From Beijerinckiaceae bacterium (GTDB lineage: Bacteria; Pseudomonadota; Alphaproteobacteria; Rhizobiales; Beijerinckiaceae): 64,000 nucleotides of DNA. Of this stretch, positions 40,901-51,364 are shown piece by piece. The notes beneath the pieces are model-generated. The model saw only the letters and a list, made by a program, of their open reading frames with translations. It did not search any database and was not told the origin of the DNA. The stretch's first letter is position 1. Each line of letters begins with the position of its first letter. Location of the stretch: the NCBI GenBank assembly GCA_004564215.1, contig CP024846.1, positions 2,741,501 to 2,805,500 on the forward strand, in the 5' to 3' direction. Position numbers and translations under genes: made by a program.

Positions 40901-41063
40901 GATCGCCGGGGGCATGAGTATCGGCACGATTTTCACGCTCTTCGTAACGCCAGCGGTCTACACGCTGATCGCGCGCAATCACAACAAGGAGAAGCGCCCG
41001 GCGCAGCTGGAAGATGTGCTTGCGGAGCGGCGCTCTCCCGAGTCGCGTTCGGCCGCCGAATGA
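37944..41063 (+). CDS. RND efflux transporter permease (AcrB/MexI family)
   Basis: The 1039-residue inner-membrane pump has the twelve-helix RND layout with two large periplasmic loops: SFTDIFIRRPVLASVVSLLL at the N-terminus, QFPELASTTITI, and the TM4 proton-relay pair in LAIGLVVDDAIVVVENIYRH. The matching C-terminal half has GLISKHGILMVEFANRLQ and RLRPILMTTAAMVVGMIPL. It is most like drug/hydrophobic-compound exporters of the MexI type. No TolC-like outer-membrane gene follows, so the pump must share one encoded elsewhere. Confidence 0.95.
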   Translation: MSFTDIFIRRPVLASVVSLLLLLVGLQCGFKLQVRQFPELASTTITITTAYPGANADVIKGFITTPIAQAVASAEGIDTLVSNSQQNASTITLNLLLNANADRAVADVLSKINQVKYVLPREAFDPVVVKQTGESTAVLYMSFNSKTLNPSQITDYLNRVVQPKLQTIDGVANAQILGGQTFAMRVWLNPNRMAARGVTPSDVSLALAANNFTSAPGQIKGDFVQTTINAETSLNSARAFGQLVIAARNDALIRLGDIADIELGPQSVDSSSTFDGLKAVFVGIYPTPTANPLDVIDEVRKAFPEIQSQLPAGLDASIAYDATKFIRASIYEVEKTLLEAALIVVVVIFLFLGNLRSTIIPIVTIPLSLVGVMIVLYVLGYSINLLTLLALVLAIGLVVDDAIVVVENIYRHMEEGMKPVEAALQGAREITGPVISMTITLAAVYAPIGFVSGLTGALFREFAFTLAGSVIVSGIVALTLSPMMCSLLLKPPQPGGRGFAAFLDRMFERLRLRYQRRLHKTLNFRALTVLILVGILAITALLFITTPKELAPQEDQGAIFALIKTPQYANLDYMERATAQVGKAADGIPEKDHVFLINGEGSVHQGFGGLILQPWGERKRSQKEIMESLQPKFADVTGAQVLAFGPPPLPGSTGGPPLQFVIRTIADYQQLVNVMAEVEKAARESGLFIFTDSDLKFDLPQIDFKIDADKANRLGISMMDIGTSLATLLGGNYVNRFSLHGRSYQVIPQAPREFRLTPDWLTRYQVRTSSGSLVSLSTVASVSTSVQPNGLPTFQQLNSATLQGVPYPGRTLGEAIDFLQQKAKELLPQGYSVDFQGESRQFVHEGNTLLITFIFALIVIFLVLAAQFESFRDPLIILIALPTSMFGALLPLNLLGVVGMASMNIYSQIGLVTLIGLISKHGILMVEFANRLQEHEGFARREAIEHAASVRLRPILMTTAAMVVGMIPLIFAEGAGAQSRFAIGIVIAGGMSIGTIFTLFVTPAVYTLIARNHNKEKRPAQLEDVLAERRSPESRSAAE

Positions 41064-41124
41064 AAAAGACGGGGCTGCGCGTAGTGCATTTTATTTTCCC
41101 GATGGCTCACGGCGAAGCATCGGC

Positions 41125-42705
<1,581 letters not shown>

Positions 42706-42875
42706 GCTCCCAGCAATATTGTTGATAAAAATTATAGAGAAACCATCGAACAGAAAAAAGAACCTTCACAGTTATGTAGAAAGCAGGCCGTGAGCGCTCT
42801 ATATCTTCTATGGCCGCGCGGGCGTTAAATCTCGGGACATTTGGGGTCGCCGGCGCGCTTAAGAAGGAGAACATC

Positions 42876-43304
42876 ATGGATCGTCGTGAATTCATCGCAG
42901 CCGCCGGAACCGTCGCAGCGGTCGCCTCGGCTTCACAGGCCTTTGCCCAGGCCGAAGAGTCCAACATGCATCCGCCTAAGTTTAAAGCTCTTGAGGAATC
43001 ATCCTCGAAGTGCGTCGCAACGGGCAACGATTGTCTGCGGCACTGCCTGGGCATGTATGCGATGAAGGACACGAGCATGGCCGGCTGCGCCGAATCGGTC
43101 GTTCAGCTCATCGCCGCGTGTAACGCGCTGCAAACTTTGGCGGCGGTCAATTCCGAGCACACTGGCCATTTTGCCAAGGTCGTGGAAATGATTTGCACCG
43201 ACTGCCAAAAGGAATGCGACAAGTTCCCGAAAATTGCGGAATGCAAAGCCTGTGGCGAAGCGTGCAAGGCATGCGCGGAAGAATGCCGCAAGGTTTCCGC
43301 CTAG
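42876..43304 (+). CDS. Csp1-like copper storage protein (four-helix bundle, Tat-exported)
   Basis: The 142-residue precursor starts MDRREFIAAAGTVAAVASAS, a twin-arginine-type signal ending in AFAQA. The mature part holds 13 cysteines spaced mainly as CxxxC along helices (CVATGNDCLRHC, ICTDCQKEC, CKACGEACKACAEEC). Csp1 of methanotrophs has the same organisation: a Cys-lined four-helix bundle that stores many Cu(I) ions for particulate methane monooxygenase. Copper storage here is therefore inferred from family likeness and the cysteine count. The ATG at 42876 has an AAGAAGGAG site; the frame back to 42810 is not needed. No methane monooxygenase gene is in the window. Confidence 0.9.
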   Translation: MDRREFIAAAGTVAAVASASQAFAQAEESNMHPPKFKALEESSSKCVATGNDCLRHCLGMYAMKDTSMAGCAESVVQLIAACNALQTLAAVNSEHTGHFAKVVEMICTDCQKECDKFPKIAECKACGEACKACAEECRKVSA

Positions 43305-43471
43305 GCCATGGTTTTGGGCCGGCGGCTTCTTCTGTCCGGCCCTCAACGCCCCACTGAAAAATCGCGGGCTTGGCTTGCGCGTTTCCACAGCGCAGAATGA
43401 GCCGTGCAACAGATTCTTCATTCTCACGCCCATCGCTGTCGGCGCGCCGAGCGCCGGCATTCGGGTCACCG

Positions 43472-45442
43472 ATGACCGAGGTGACCGCCCCCTACGGGGC
43501 CTGGGCCTCGCCGGTCAGCGTCGAACTTATGACCAAGTCCGTCGTCGGGCTCGGCGCCCTGAGCGTCGATGCGGACGATCTTTACTGGCTCGAATCCCGG
43601 CCGAATGAAAAAGGGCGTTTCGTACTGTGCCGGCGGCGGGCCGACGGCCAGATCGACGAGCTCACTCCCTCGCCCTTCGATGTCGGCAGCCGGGTCCATG
43701 AATATGGCGGCGGCGCCTATGTGGCGGGGCAGGGCCACATCGTCTTCTCCGACCGCTCCGAGGGCACCGTCTGGTATATTGAACCCGGTGCCACACCCCG
43801 CAAGATCGCAACGCCGGACGGGTGCCGCTACGCCGATTTCGAACTCGACCTGACACGCAAGCGCGTGCTTGCGGTACGGGAGGACCATCGTCAAAGACCG
43901 CCGACCGATCCAAAAGCGGCGATCGTCGCGCTGCCGCTCGATCTCGAGGGAAGCGAGAGGGTGTTGGTCGAAGGCCCGGATTTTCTCAGCTCGCCACGCC
44001 TTTCTCCCGACTCTGAGCGGCTCGCCTGGATCGCCTGGACGCATCCCGACATGCCTTGGGACCGGACCCAGCTTTTTGTTGGCGATTTCTCCCAGGAGGG
44101 TCTGGTTCAGGCCCCGCGGCTCGTGGCGGGTGAAACGCCCGAATCCATCGTGCAACCTCAATGGTCCACGGCGGGCGTCCTGCATTTTTGTTCCGACCGC
44201 ACCGGCTGGTGGAATCCTTATCGCTTGCGGGGCACTGAGGTTGAAGCCTTGGCGCCGGTGGAAGCCGAGATCGGCGGCCCGCATTGGGTGTTCCGGCAGC
44301 GCTATTATGATTTTTTGCCTGACGGACGGATTGTCGTGGCGATTGTGCGCGAGGGGATCCGTACCGCCGCCGTGATTGCGGAAGGGCAAATCGAGCCGCT
44401 CGAGATTGGCCAGGTCGCGGACTGTCCGCGCGTGATCGGCGAGGGTCTCGGTTTTGTTGCTGCCCGCTCGGACGCAGCGCCCTCGGTCGACCTGCTGCCG
44501 AGGCTTGATGGCGGGGAGGCCATCGTCCTGCGCAGGGCCGCGCCCGATGTCCTGCCCAAGGAAGCGATTTCGATCGGTGAGCCGATCTCGTTCATGACGC
44601 CCCGCGGCCTTGGGCATGCGTTTTGGTATCCCCCAAAAAATCTCGATCACAGAGGTCCCGAGGCGGATCGGCCGCCGCTGATTGTCTTGTCGCACGGCGG
44701 CCCGACCAGCATGACGACAAACAGTTTTTCGCTGGCGATCCAATGGTGGACCACCCGTGGCTTTGGCGTCGTCGATGTCAATTATGGCGGTTCAACCGGC
44801 TTTGGCCGCGCCTATCGCCGCCGTCTCGATGGAAAATGGGGCATCGTCGATGTCGAGGACTGCGCCGCCGCCGCGACTCATCTTGTCGAACGTGGGCTCG
44901 TCGATGGAGCGCGCTTGGTTATTCGTGGCGGCAGCGCCGGGGGCTTCACCACCCTTGTCGCACTGACCTCGCTCCATCTCTTCAAAGCCGGCGCCAGCTT
45001 TTATGGGGTTGGCGATCTGATGTTACTGGCGACGGACACTCATAAGTTTGAGTCGCGCTATCTCGACCGGCTGATCGGCCCCTTGCCGCAGGCGCGAGAC
45101 CTCTATGCCGAACGATCACCGATCCATCATATCGATCGGCTCTCCTGCCCCGTCATTTTTTTTCAGGGCGAGGATGATAAGACCGTGCCGCCCAACCAGG
45201 CACGGACCATGGTCGACGCCATGACGGCGAAGGGCTTGCCGGTTGCCTATTATGCTTTCGCCGGGGAGGGCCACGGCTTCCGCAAAGCCGAAACATTGCG
45301 TCACGTGCTCGAACTGGAGCTCGATTTCTACGGCCGAGTGTTCGGATTCCTGGCGCCGGGCTTGAGCGAACGGGTCAGGATTGCGAACTTTCCCAATGAG
45401 CAGCAGATGAAAACGGCCGAGGCGCAAACCCGCAGGACATGA
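43472..45442 (+). CDS. S9-family prolyl oligopeptidase-like serine peptidase
   Basis: The 656-residue protein has an N-terminal beta-propeller with repeated blades (for example GRFVLCRRRADGQIDEL, LSPDSERLAWIAWTHPDMPW). A C-terminal alpha/beta-hydrolase follows with the catalytic triad Ser488 in GGSAGGF, Asp568 or Asp569 in GEDDKTVPP and His601 in GEGHGF. This is the acylaminoacyl/dipeptidyl peptidase pattern, and small peptides are the likely substrates. No signal peptide is visible, so it should be cytoplasmic. The ATG at 43472 is chosen; the frame extends back to 43370 without similarity. Confidence 0.9.
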   Translation: MTEVTAPYGAWASPVSVELMTKSVVGLGALSVDADDLYWLESRPNEKGRFVLCRRRADGQIDELTPSPFDVGSRVHEYGGGAYVAGQGHIVFSDRSEGTVWYIEPGATPRKIATPDGCRYADFELDLTRKRVLAVREDHRQRPPTDPKAAIVALPLDLEGSERVLVEGPDFLSSPRLSPDSERLAWIAWTHPDMPWDRTQLFVGDFSQEGLVQAPRLVAGETPESIVQPQWSTAGVLHFCSDRTGWWNPYRLRGTEVEALAPVEAEIGGPHWVFRQRYYDFLPDGRIVVAIVREGIRTAAVIAEGQIEPLEIGQVADCPRVIGEGLGFVAARSDAAPSVDLLPRLDGGEAIVLRRAAPDVLPKEAISIGEPISFMTPRGLGHAFWYPPKNLDHRGPEADRPPLIVLSHGGPTSMTTNSFSLAIQWWTTRGFGVVDVNYGGSTGFGRAYRRRLDGKWGIVDVEDCAAAATHLVERGLVDGARLVIRGGSAGGFTTLVALTSLHLFKAGASFYGVGDLMLLATDTHKFESRYLDRLIGPLPQARDLYAERSPIHHIDRLSCPVIFFQGEDDKTVPPNQARTMVDAMTAKGLPVAYYAFAGEGHGFRKAETLRHVLELELDFYGRVFGFLAPGLSERVRIANFPNEQQMKTAEAQTRRT

Positions 45443-45470
45443 GGCTACCCTGGTTAATTGGCCCCAGGCT

Positions 45471-46148
45471 TTAAATGAGTCCCGCGGCGATATTGATGGT
45501 AAGGGCCAGGACCGCGCTATTGAAGAAAAACGCAAGCACGCAATGAACAAGCGCGGTGCGCCGCATCGGCGACGAGGTAATATCGACGTCGGCGGTCTGA
45601 CAGGCCACGCCGATCACATAAGAGAAATACAGGAAATCATAATAGTCGGGATCCGGGGTTCCAGGGAACCTCAGACCACCGCGCTCGGCCGGGGGTTTGC
45701 CGGGCTCCGTTTCAATTTCGTCGAAATAATCATGGGCGTAGTGCAAGGCGAAGGTCAGATGGATGAACAGCCACGCGCTGACGATCGTCGCCGCAGCGAG
45801 CCCCACGTGCAGGCTCTTGCTCAACCCATGGAGCTCCCTGACCGCGGCGAGCTGGGCGACGATGGCTGCGATGCTGGCAAGCGCGGCAAGGCTCGTGAAC
45901 ACGAGAATGAAAAACCTTCCCTCATCGGTCTGCTTCGCCCGCCGCTTTATCGATTCGGGCGAAGCACGGGCGATCATGATGCTGGAGGCAATAAAGTAGA
46001 ACCAGGTTCCGGCATTCCAACCGATCAACAGTCTGGCTGAAAGTTGGGATTGAGCCGGCAGGAAATAAAACGCCAGAAAGCCGACCACCAAGCCCAAAAA
46101 GAGACGCGGATGGCCTCGCACGACGAGGTATGGAACGAGAGGTTTCAT
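45471..46148 (-). CDS. DUF1345 membrane protein
   Basis: About 225 residues with four to five transmembrane helices: near residues 16-35, 40-60, 82-104, 115-137 and the last 30. Conserved DUF1345 elements are LIGWNAGTWFYF, FALHYAHDYF, the LRFPGTPDPDYYDFLYFSYV loop and VIGVACQTADVDITSSPMRR. The family function is unknown. The ATG at 46148 is chosen; a TTG at 46175 would add nine residues, and neither has a clear ribosome binding site. It is convergent with the peptidase gene, with a 28-bp gap. Confidence 0.82.
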   Translation of the reverse strand: MKPLVPYLVVRGHPRLFLGLVVGFLAFYFLPAQSQLSARLLIGWNAGTWFYFIASSIMIARASPESIKRRAKQTDEGRFFILVFTSLAALASIAAIVAQLAAVRELHGLSKSLHVGLAAATIVSAWLFIHLTFALHYAHDYFDEIETEPGKPPAERGGLRFPGTPDPDYYDFLYFSYVIGVACQTADVDITSSPMRRTALVHCVLAFFFNSAVLALTINIAAGLI

Positions 46149-46302
46149 CAAGGCTTGTCTGGCAACCGTGATCAAGGATAGGCCGGTCGGCTCGCCCCCT
46201 CATCTGCGAGGCACGCTGGTCGCCGCTGCGGGGCGAAGATAGGCGCCCCTCAAAAGCTTGTCCAGCTTCAACCCATTCTGCGAATCGCCTGCTAACGCGG
46301 CT

Positions 46303-48069
46303 TCAGCTCTTGCCGAACCAGAATGCGAGTTCGCGTAGACGGCGCTTATCGTAACTTTGGGTCTTGGCGTCGGCGCCAGGCGCACCGATTTGCCATGCGT
46401 CATTGTCGGCGAGGCCGGACCAGCGCTGGGCTTCCGGCGCGGTTTGCCGCGAGGCGCGCCAGCGGTATTGATTGTAGATTTCCATGATCTTGGTCGCGTA
46501 TTCGGAGGCAAGTTCTCCATTGCCTTCGATGATGACGAAATTTTCGTCGTTCACGCCGCTCGCCCTTGGCCCCATGTTATGGGAGCCGGTCATGAGCACG
46601 GGACGCTCGCCAAAGGGGTCGATGACGATGACCTTGCTATGGACCATCGCATGGGCGGTCGGCAGTTTCAGGAGTTCCTTGGTCCAAAATTTCAGCCGCT
46701 CGTTGATGGCGGCGGGGAGAACCACGTCGGCATTGGCCTCGATCCGGTCGCCCCGGTTGAAGAGGGTCACGGGATTCTTGGCTGTCCCGGGATTTTGGTT
46801 GACGACTCCCTGGATATAAAGATCGGGATTGAAATTTTGGCTCGAGGGCGCGGCGAGTTCGATGATGTCGTTCAGCAGCGTCCCGCGCGGTCCTGGATTG
46901 AACATCAGGAAGAGGATGCCGTTTTTCGCATTGGCGATCAGTTCGCCCGCCTGTTCGAGATCGTTGGGTTCCGTCATCGGCGTGAACCATAATGTCAGGC
47001 CCTTCGCGCGGGCTATCTTGTGCGGGGTTTCATTCTCCGCCTTTAGACTCTGAGGCGTATCGTCGGCCGCCTTGGCAATCGCCTTCCACTGATCGAGATA
47101 GGCGCTTGCAACGGCCGGATTTTCGATGACAAGCCCGTTGTTCGCCTGAGTGCAGAGCCCCGTCACCGTCCAATTGGTGCTTCCCGTCCAGACGGCCAGC
47201 GGATTCTTGTCGGCGTCGCAGATGATCAGGAACTTATTATGTGCGAGCGCGCGCGGCGCCGAAAAGCGATCGCGGACATCGCAGACCTCGGCGAGCTCTT
47301 GGCGCGCATCGGCGTTCTCGTCGTCGCCCTTCTTCTTGACGCTTCCATTGCCGAGCACAATATGCGCGCGCTTGCGGAGCAGCTTGAGAAGGGGGATCAG
47401 CTCGGGATCGCCAAGTTCGAACAAGGCCGCATAGACGTGTCCCTTCGAAGACTTGGCGTCATCGAGCAAACTGACGAGCTTCTCCCGCAAGGGACCTGCG
47501 AGAAAATTGCGGACGGTGTCTCCCGGTGTGGCGATGATCTCGGTGAGCTTTTCACCCTTTGCGGTTGAATCTTTTTTCGGATCCGGATCGGATGGCAGAA
47601 GCCGCGCCAACCATTGGCTCGCGACGATCCCCCGGTTGAAGAAGCAGGACATTCTGCCTTCAGTCATCGCGCCGATGCCGACATCGGGGCTCCACGGCGA
47701 CGCAAGCCCTGTTTCTTCCCGCAGGGCGTTCCGGGGTCCGACCATCGCACCGACCTGATAGGATACGACGTCGCCCGCATTGACCGCAAAATCCGACCAC
47801 AAATATTTCTGGATCGGCCAAATCGTCGTGGGTTCCCTTGTTCCTTCTGGAACATCCGGCCCATCCGCGAAGCCGACCCAGCTCGCCACGATTTCTTCGA
47901 CGAAACCCTCAGGATCGGGGGCCGTCAGCGTGTTCGGACTCGGGGCACTCCCCGGGCCGCGCTTGACGCGCCGCCGCAGGACGAAGCCACGGCAATCCGG
48001 AATGAATTCAGAACTCCATGCGATGAACGCCTCGTCGGAGCCGGCATGCACCAAAATATCGATGCCCAT
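46303..48069 (-). CDS. Phospholipase D-like protein with two HKD motifs
   Basis: The 588-residue protein has an N-terminal region of about 190 residues (HAGSDEAFIAWSSEFIPDCR, then YLWSDFAVNAGDVVSYQV) of unknown type. Two PLD half-domains follow, with motifs HNKFLIICDADKNP and HSKVIVIDPFGERP, each followed by a GSTNW- or GSHNM-type turn. Family members hydrolyse or transfer phosphodiesters in lipids or nucleic acids, so the substrate is open. No signal peptide is seen. The start is ATG at 48069 (complement) with a GAGGG site. Confidence 0.85.
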   Translation of the reverse strand: MGIDILVHAGSDEAFIAWSSEFIPDCRGFVLRRRVKRGPGSAPSPNTLTAPDPEGFVEEIVASWVGFADGPDVPEGTREPTTIWPIQKYLWSDFAVNAGDVVSYQVGAMVGPRNALREETGLASPWSPDVGIGAMTEGRMSCFFNRGIVASQWLARLLPSDPDPKKDSTAKGEKLTEIIATPGDTVRNFLAGPLREKLVSLLDDAKSSKGHVYAALFELGDPELIPLLKLLRKRAHIVLGNGSVKKKGDDENADARQELAEVCDVRDRFSAPRALAHNKFLIICDADKNPLAVWTGSTNWTVTGLCTQANNGLVIENPAVASAYLDQWKAIAKAADDTPQSLKAENETPHKIARAKGLTLWFTPMTEPNDLEQAGELIANAKNGILFLMFNPGPRGTLLNDIIELAAPSSQNFNPDLYIQGVVNQNPGTAKNPVTLFNRGDRIEANADVVLPAAINERLKFWTKELLKLPTAHAMVHSKVIVIDPFGERPVLMTGSHNMGPRASGVNDENFVIIEGNGELASEYATKIMEIYNQYRWRASRQTAPEAQRWSGLADNDAWQIGAPGADAKTQSYDKRRLRELAFWFGKS

Positions 48070-48244
48070 GGCGGAAATCCCTCATGAAATAGACAAAAAA
48101 TATACAAAGACGACCTATTATGACTCTGTCATTACGCCGAGCGGAATCCTTCTCGTGGCCCGGAGCTGTTGAAAACTCGATCCTACGGCGGGTCATTAAG
48201 ATGACTATGAGACCCTAAGAATGACCTTTTAAAGTCGGCGGTCT

Positions 48245-49177
48245 CTAATGATGCCGTGCCGCGACAAAGCGCGCCGCCTCTTTCAGAATGCCGGTGTCGG
48301 CACCTGAGGGGAGGGCGTCGAGAGCGGCGATCGCGGATGCCACGAGGCTGTCACGGCGTTGCCGCGCCGCGTCGAGGCCGAGCGCGGCCACCAAGGTCGC
48401 CTTATTGCGTTCGGCATCTTTTCCGGCGCGCTTGCCGAGGGCCAGTTCGTCCGCCTCCACATCGAGGATGTCATCGGCGACCTGGAAGGCGGCGCCAAGA
48501 GCCAGTCCATAGGCGGAGAGGGCGGCGCGCGCGGCCGTTGGGGCGCGCGCCAGAATGGCACCGCCTTCAACCGCATAGTGCAAAAGCGCGCCGGTCTTCA
48601 TCGATTGAAGCTTGATGACTTCGTCGGCGCGGTGCGGCTCGACCGCTTGTTCAGCTTCAAGATCGAGAACTTGGCCGCCGATCATGCCGCCAAGACCGGC
48701 CGCGCGCGCCAAAGCGAGGACGAGTTCGATGCGAACCGCTGGATCGGGATGGGTTGCCTCATCCGCCGTCACGTCGAAGGCATAGGTCAGAAGACCGTCG
48801 CCGACAAGAATAGCAGTGGCTTCGTCGAAGGCTTTATGGGTTGTGGGCCGTCCCCGGCGCAGATCGTCATTGTCGAGAGCCGGAAGGTCATCATGCACGA
48901 GCGAATAGCAATGAATCATTTCGAGCGCGGCCGCCGCACGCAAGACACCGGCTCCTTCGACGCCCAGCAGACGGGCGGTCTCGATCATGAGAAAGGGCCG
49001 CAGCCTTTTGCCGCCGCCGAGACTGGCGTAGCGCATGGCTTCGAGAAATCGCGCGGGCCGCGCCGTTTCACCCGGCAGGGTGCGAGGGCTCAATAGCGAA
49101 TCGAGCATATGCTCCGTCGCATCGGCAATTTCCGTCAGCCTTGCCTCGAATTCGCTTACATGCGTGCGACCGCTCAT
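48245..49177 (-). CDS. ispA: Polyprenyl synthetase, farnesyl (or geranylgeranyl) diphosphate synthase
   Basis: The 310-residue isoprenoid chain-elongating enzyme carries GGGKRLRPFL, the first aspartate-rich motif in YSLVHDDLPALDNDDLRRG, the GQVLDLEAE segment, and the second motif FQVADDILDVEAD. Length and the bacterial DDxxxxD spacing fit IspA, but product chain length cannot be set by eye. The ATG at 49177 (complement) is chosen; the open frame reaches 49363 without similarity. It is divergent from mtgA, whose lipid-linked substrate pathway needs its product. Confidence 0.88.
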   Translation of the reverse strand: MSGRTHVSEFEARLTEIADATEHMLDSLLSPRTLPGETARPARFLEAMRYASLGGGKRLRPFLMIETARLLGVEGAGVLRAAAALEMIHCYSLVHDDLPALDNDDLRRGRPTTHKAFDEATAILVGDGLLTYAFDVTADEATHPDPAVRIELVLALARAAGLGGMIGGQVLDLEAEQAVEPHRADEVIKLQSMKTGALLHYAVEGGAILARAPTAARAALSAYGLALGAAFQVADDILDVEADELALGKRAGKDAERNKATLVAALGLDAARQRRDSLVASAIAALDALPSGADTGILKEAARFVAARHH

Positions 49178-49353
49178 CGTCTCGCCATCGTGCTGTTTTC
49201 CTCGTTGCATCCAAACTCCCGAAGTCCGAGTGGATCGGTTGGTCGATCGCCGTTTGGAAAAACCGGACATCAAGGGCTGCGCCGTGCCGCCAAAATGGCA
49301 ACAAAGCCGAGGTTCGGCTTGCCCGATTGGGCGTGATCGGTCAAGGCTCGGGC

Positions 49354-50049
49354 ATGGCATCAAAGTCCCGTCGCCGCGGTTTATTGGCCAATATCATCAG
49401 ATTTCTCCTGATAGCAGGCTTGGCCCTAGCAGTTATCGCGGCTGGTTTAACCCTCCTTTATCGGTTTGTGCCCCCGATTTCGACGCTGATGCTCGCGCGC
49501 TGGCTGCAAGGCGAACCGGTCGACCGCCGCTATGTTCCGCTAGATCGGATTTCCGAATTTCTGCAGGTCGCCGTCATCGTCTCGGAGGACGCGCGTTTTT
49601 GCCGACACAGCGGAGTCGATTGGGGCGCGCTGCGCGAGGTGATTGACGAGGCCGACGGCGAAGGCCCGACGCGCGGCGCATCCACCATCGCCATGCAGAC
49701 TGCAAAAAATCTCTTTCTCTGGCCGTCCCGATCCTATCTCCGCAAAGGGGTGGAAATCCCTCTTGCGCTGCTGATCGGAGTGGAGTGGCCGAAGCGACGC
49801 ATTTTGGAGGTCTATCTCAATGTGGCCGAATGGGGCGACGGTATTTTTGGCGCCGAAGCGGCGGCGCGGCACTATTTCAATAAAAGTGCGGATCGGCTGG
49901 ATGCGCGGGAAGCGGCGCTCCTCGCGACCGCCCTACCGGCTCCCTCGCGCCGCAATTCCGCACGGCCGAGCCGCCGACATGCCGGGCTTGCCGCGCGGAT
50001 CGTGGCGCGCGCCCACAGCGCCGAGACGCTGGCCGAATGCGTTGAATAA
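49354..50049 (+). CDS. mtgA: Monofunctional biosynthetic peptidoglycan transglycosylase
   Basis: The 231-residue GT51 enzyme polymerises lipid II glycan strands. It has one N-terminal membrane anchor (IIRFLLIAGLALAVIAAGLT). Catalytic motifs are VAVIVSEDARFCRHSGVDW with the essential Glu, GASTIAMQTAKNLFLW, KRRILEVYLNVAEWGDGIFG and AARHYFNKSADRL. No transpeptidase domain follows, which distinguishes it from class A PBPs. The ATG at 49354 is chosen over the frame back to 49141, which overlaps the ispA promoter region. Confidence 0.95.
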   Translation: MASKSRRRGLLANIIRFLLIAGLALAVIAAGLTLLYRFVPPISTLMLARWLQGEPVDRRYVPLDRISEFLQVAVIVSEDARFCRHSGVDWGALREVIDEADGEGPTRGASTIAMQTAKNLFLWPSRSYLRKGVEIPLALLIGVEWPKRRILEVYLNVAEWGDGIFGAEAAARHYFNKSADRLDAREAALLATALPAPSRRNSARPSRRHAGLAARIVARAHSAETLAECVE

Positions 50050-50181
50050 TCAGTATCTTGCATCCCTCCGCGGTCGTCTGAGCATTTTAGGATGGTCAAG
50101 TCCAGGATTTCATTGTAAGAGGCACCAACTCTTAATTTATTAGGCTTCGTGCCTGCATAACCCTAGTATCGAGACAGTGAC

Positions 50182-50370
50182 ATGGCCGTTCCGAAACGCA
50201 AAACATCCCCGATGAAGCGCGGGTTTCGCCGCTCAGCGGATGCTCTCAAGGCACCGACCTATGTGGAAGATAAGGATTCCGGCGAATTGCGGCGGCCGCA
50301 TCACGTCGATCTGAAGACGGGAATGTATCGCGGCCGGCAGGTCTTTACGCAAAAGACCAAGGAAGCGTAA
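50182..50370 (+). CDS. rpmF: 50S ribosomal protein L32
   Basis: The 62-residue basic protein starts [20 protein letters not shown], the L32 hallmark, and continues [18 protein letters not shown]. The zinc-binding cysteines of some L32 forms are absent, as in many Alphaproteobacteria. It follows mtgA by 132 bp. A perfect hairpin begins in its stop codon. Confidence 0.97.
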   Translation: MAVPKRKTSPMKRGFRRSADALKAPTYVEDKDSGELRRPHHVDLKTGMYRGRQVFTQKTKEA

Positions 50371-50389
50371 CGCCAGCGAGGCTGGCGTT
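50369..50389. terminator. Hairpin between rpmF and tal
   Basis: AACGCCAGC (50369-50377) and GCTGGCGTT (50381-50389) form a perfect 9-bp stem with a 3-nt loop, starting in the rpmF TAA. No T-run follows on the plus strand. It lies between convergent genes and may serve both. Confidence 0.5.
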
Positions 50390-50407
50390 CGCAAAAAACG
50401 CGTGCCG

Positions 50408-51364
50408 CTAGGCAGCCTCAAGCAGGCGTTTTGAGACCAGCTCACGAAGGGCTCGCATATCTCGGGCGAAAACGCGGATCCCTTCGGAGAGCTTCTCCGT
50501 TGCCATGGCATCCTCGTTCAGCATGAAGCGGAAGGTCTTTTCGTCGAGCGACAGAAGCGCAGGGGCATGCTGCGCCGCCGACTTCGGTTCGAGCGCGCGT
50601 GGCAGATTGCCAGAATCCTTGGCGAGTTCTTCCATCAATTGCGGCGAAATGGTCAGACGGTCGCAGCCGGCGAGGGCCTCGATTTCGCCCTTGTTGCGAA
50701 ACGACGCGCCCATGATCACCGTCTTGATGTCATGGGCTTTGAAATAGCTGTAGATTTCCCCTACGGAGCGCACGCCCGGATCGTTTTCCGCCGTGTAAAT
50801 CTTGCCCTCCGTCTTGGTGTACCAATCCAGAATCCGCCCCACGAAGGGGGAGATCAGAAAGGCTCCGGCATCCGCACAGGCCGCCGCCTGCGTGAGTGAG
50901 AAGATCAAGGTCATATTGCAGTCGATACCCTCGTTCTGGAGGATTTCCGCTGCCCTTATGCCTTCCCACGTCCCGGCGATCTTGATCAAAATCCGGTCCC
51001 GGCTCAGGCCGAGTTTTTCATATTCCGCGATGATCGAGCGCGCTTTGATGACGGTTCCGTCGATGTCGAACGACAAATCCGCGTCGACTTCGGTTGACAC
51101 ACGGCCCGGCACGATCTTGGCCAGTTCCACGCCGAATTTAATGGCCAGCCGCTCGGTAATCTCGCTCGTGAGATGGCTATGGCTCCGTCCCCAAAGCACC
51201 GCCTCATCCAAAAGATGGGCGTAATGCGGCATGTTCGCGGCTTTGAGAATCAATGTCGGATTTGTCGTGGCGTCGACAGGTTCGAAACGGCGAATTGCGT
51301 CGATGTCGCCTGTGTCGGCGACGACCACCGTCATTGTTTTGAGTTGTTCGAGCTTGGAGGGCAT
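50408..51364 (-). CDS. tal: Transaldolase
   Basis: The 318-residue TIM-barrel enzyme of the non-oxidative pentose phosphate pathway moves a dihydroxyacetone unit between sugar phosphates. Landmarks are VDATTNPTLILKAANMPHY, the Schiff-base Lys128 in RILIKIAGTWEGIRAAEIL, and CNMTLIFSLTQAAACADAGA followed by ISPFVGRILDWY. It matches the TalB subgroup in length. In methylotrophs it would also help carbon rearrangement. Confidence 0.95.
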   Translation of the reverse strand: MPSKLEQLKTMTVVVADTGDIDAIRRFEPVDATTNPTLILKAANMPHYAHLLDEAVLWGRSHSHLTSEITERLAIKFGVELAKIVPGRVSTEVDADLSFDIDGTVIKARSIIAEYEKLGLSRDRILIKIAGTWEGIRAAEILQNEGIDCNMTLIFSLTQAAACADAGAFLISPFVGRILDWYTKTEGKIYTAENDPGVRSVGEIYSYFKAHDIKTVIMGASFRNKGEIEALAGCDRLTISPQLMEELAKDSGNLPRALEPKSAAQHAPALLSLDEKTFRFMLNEDAMATEKLSEGIRVFARDMRALRELVSKRLLEAA

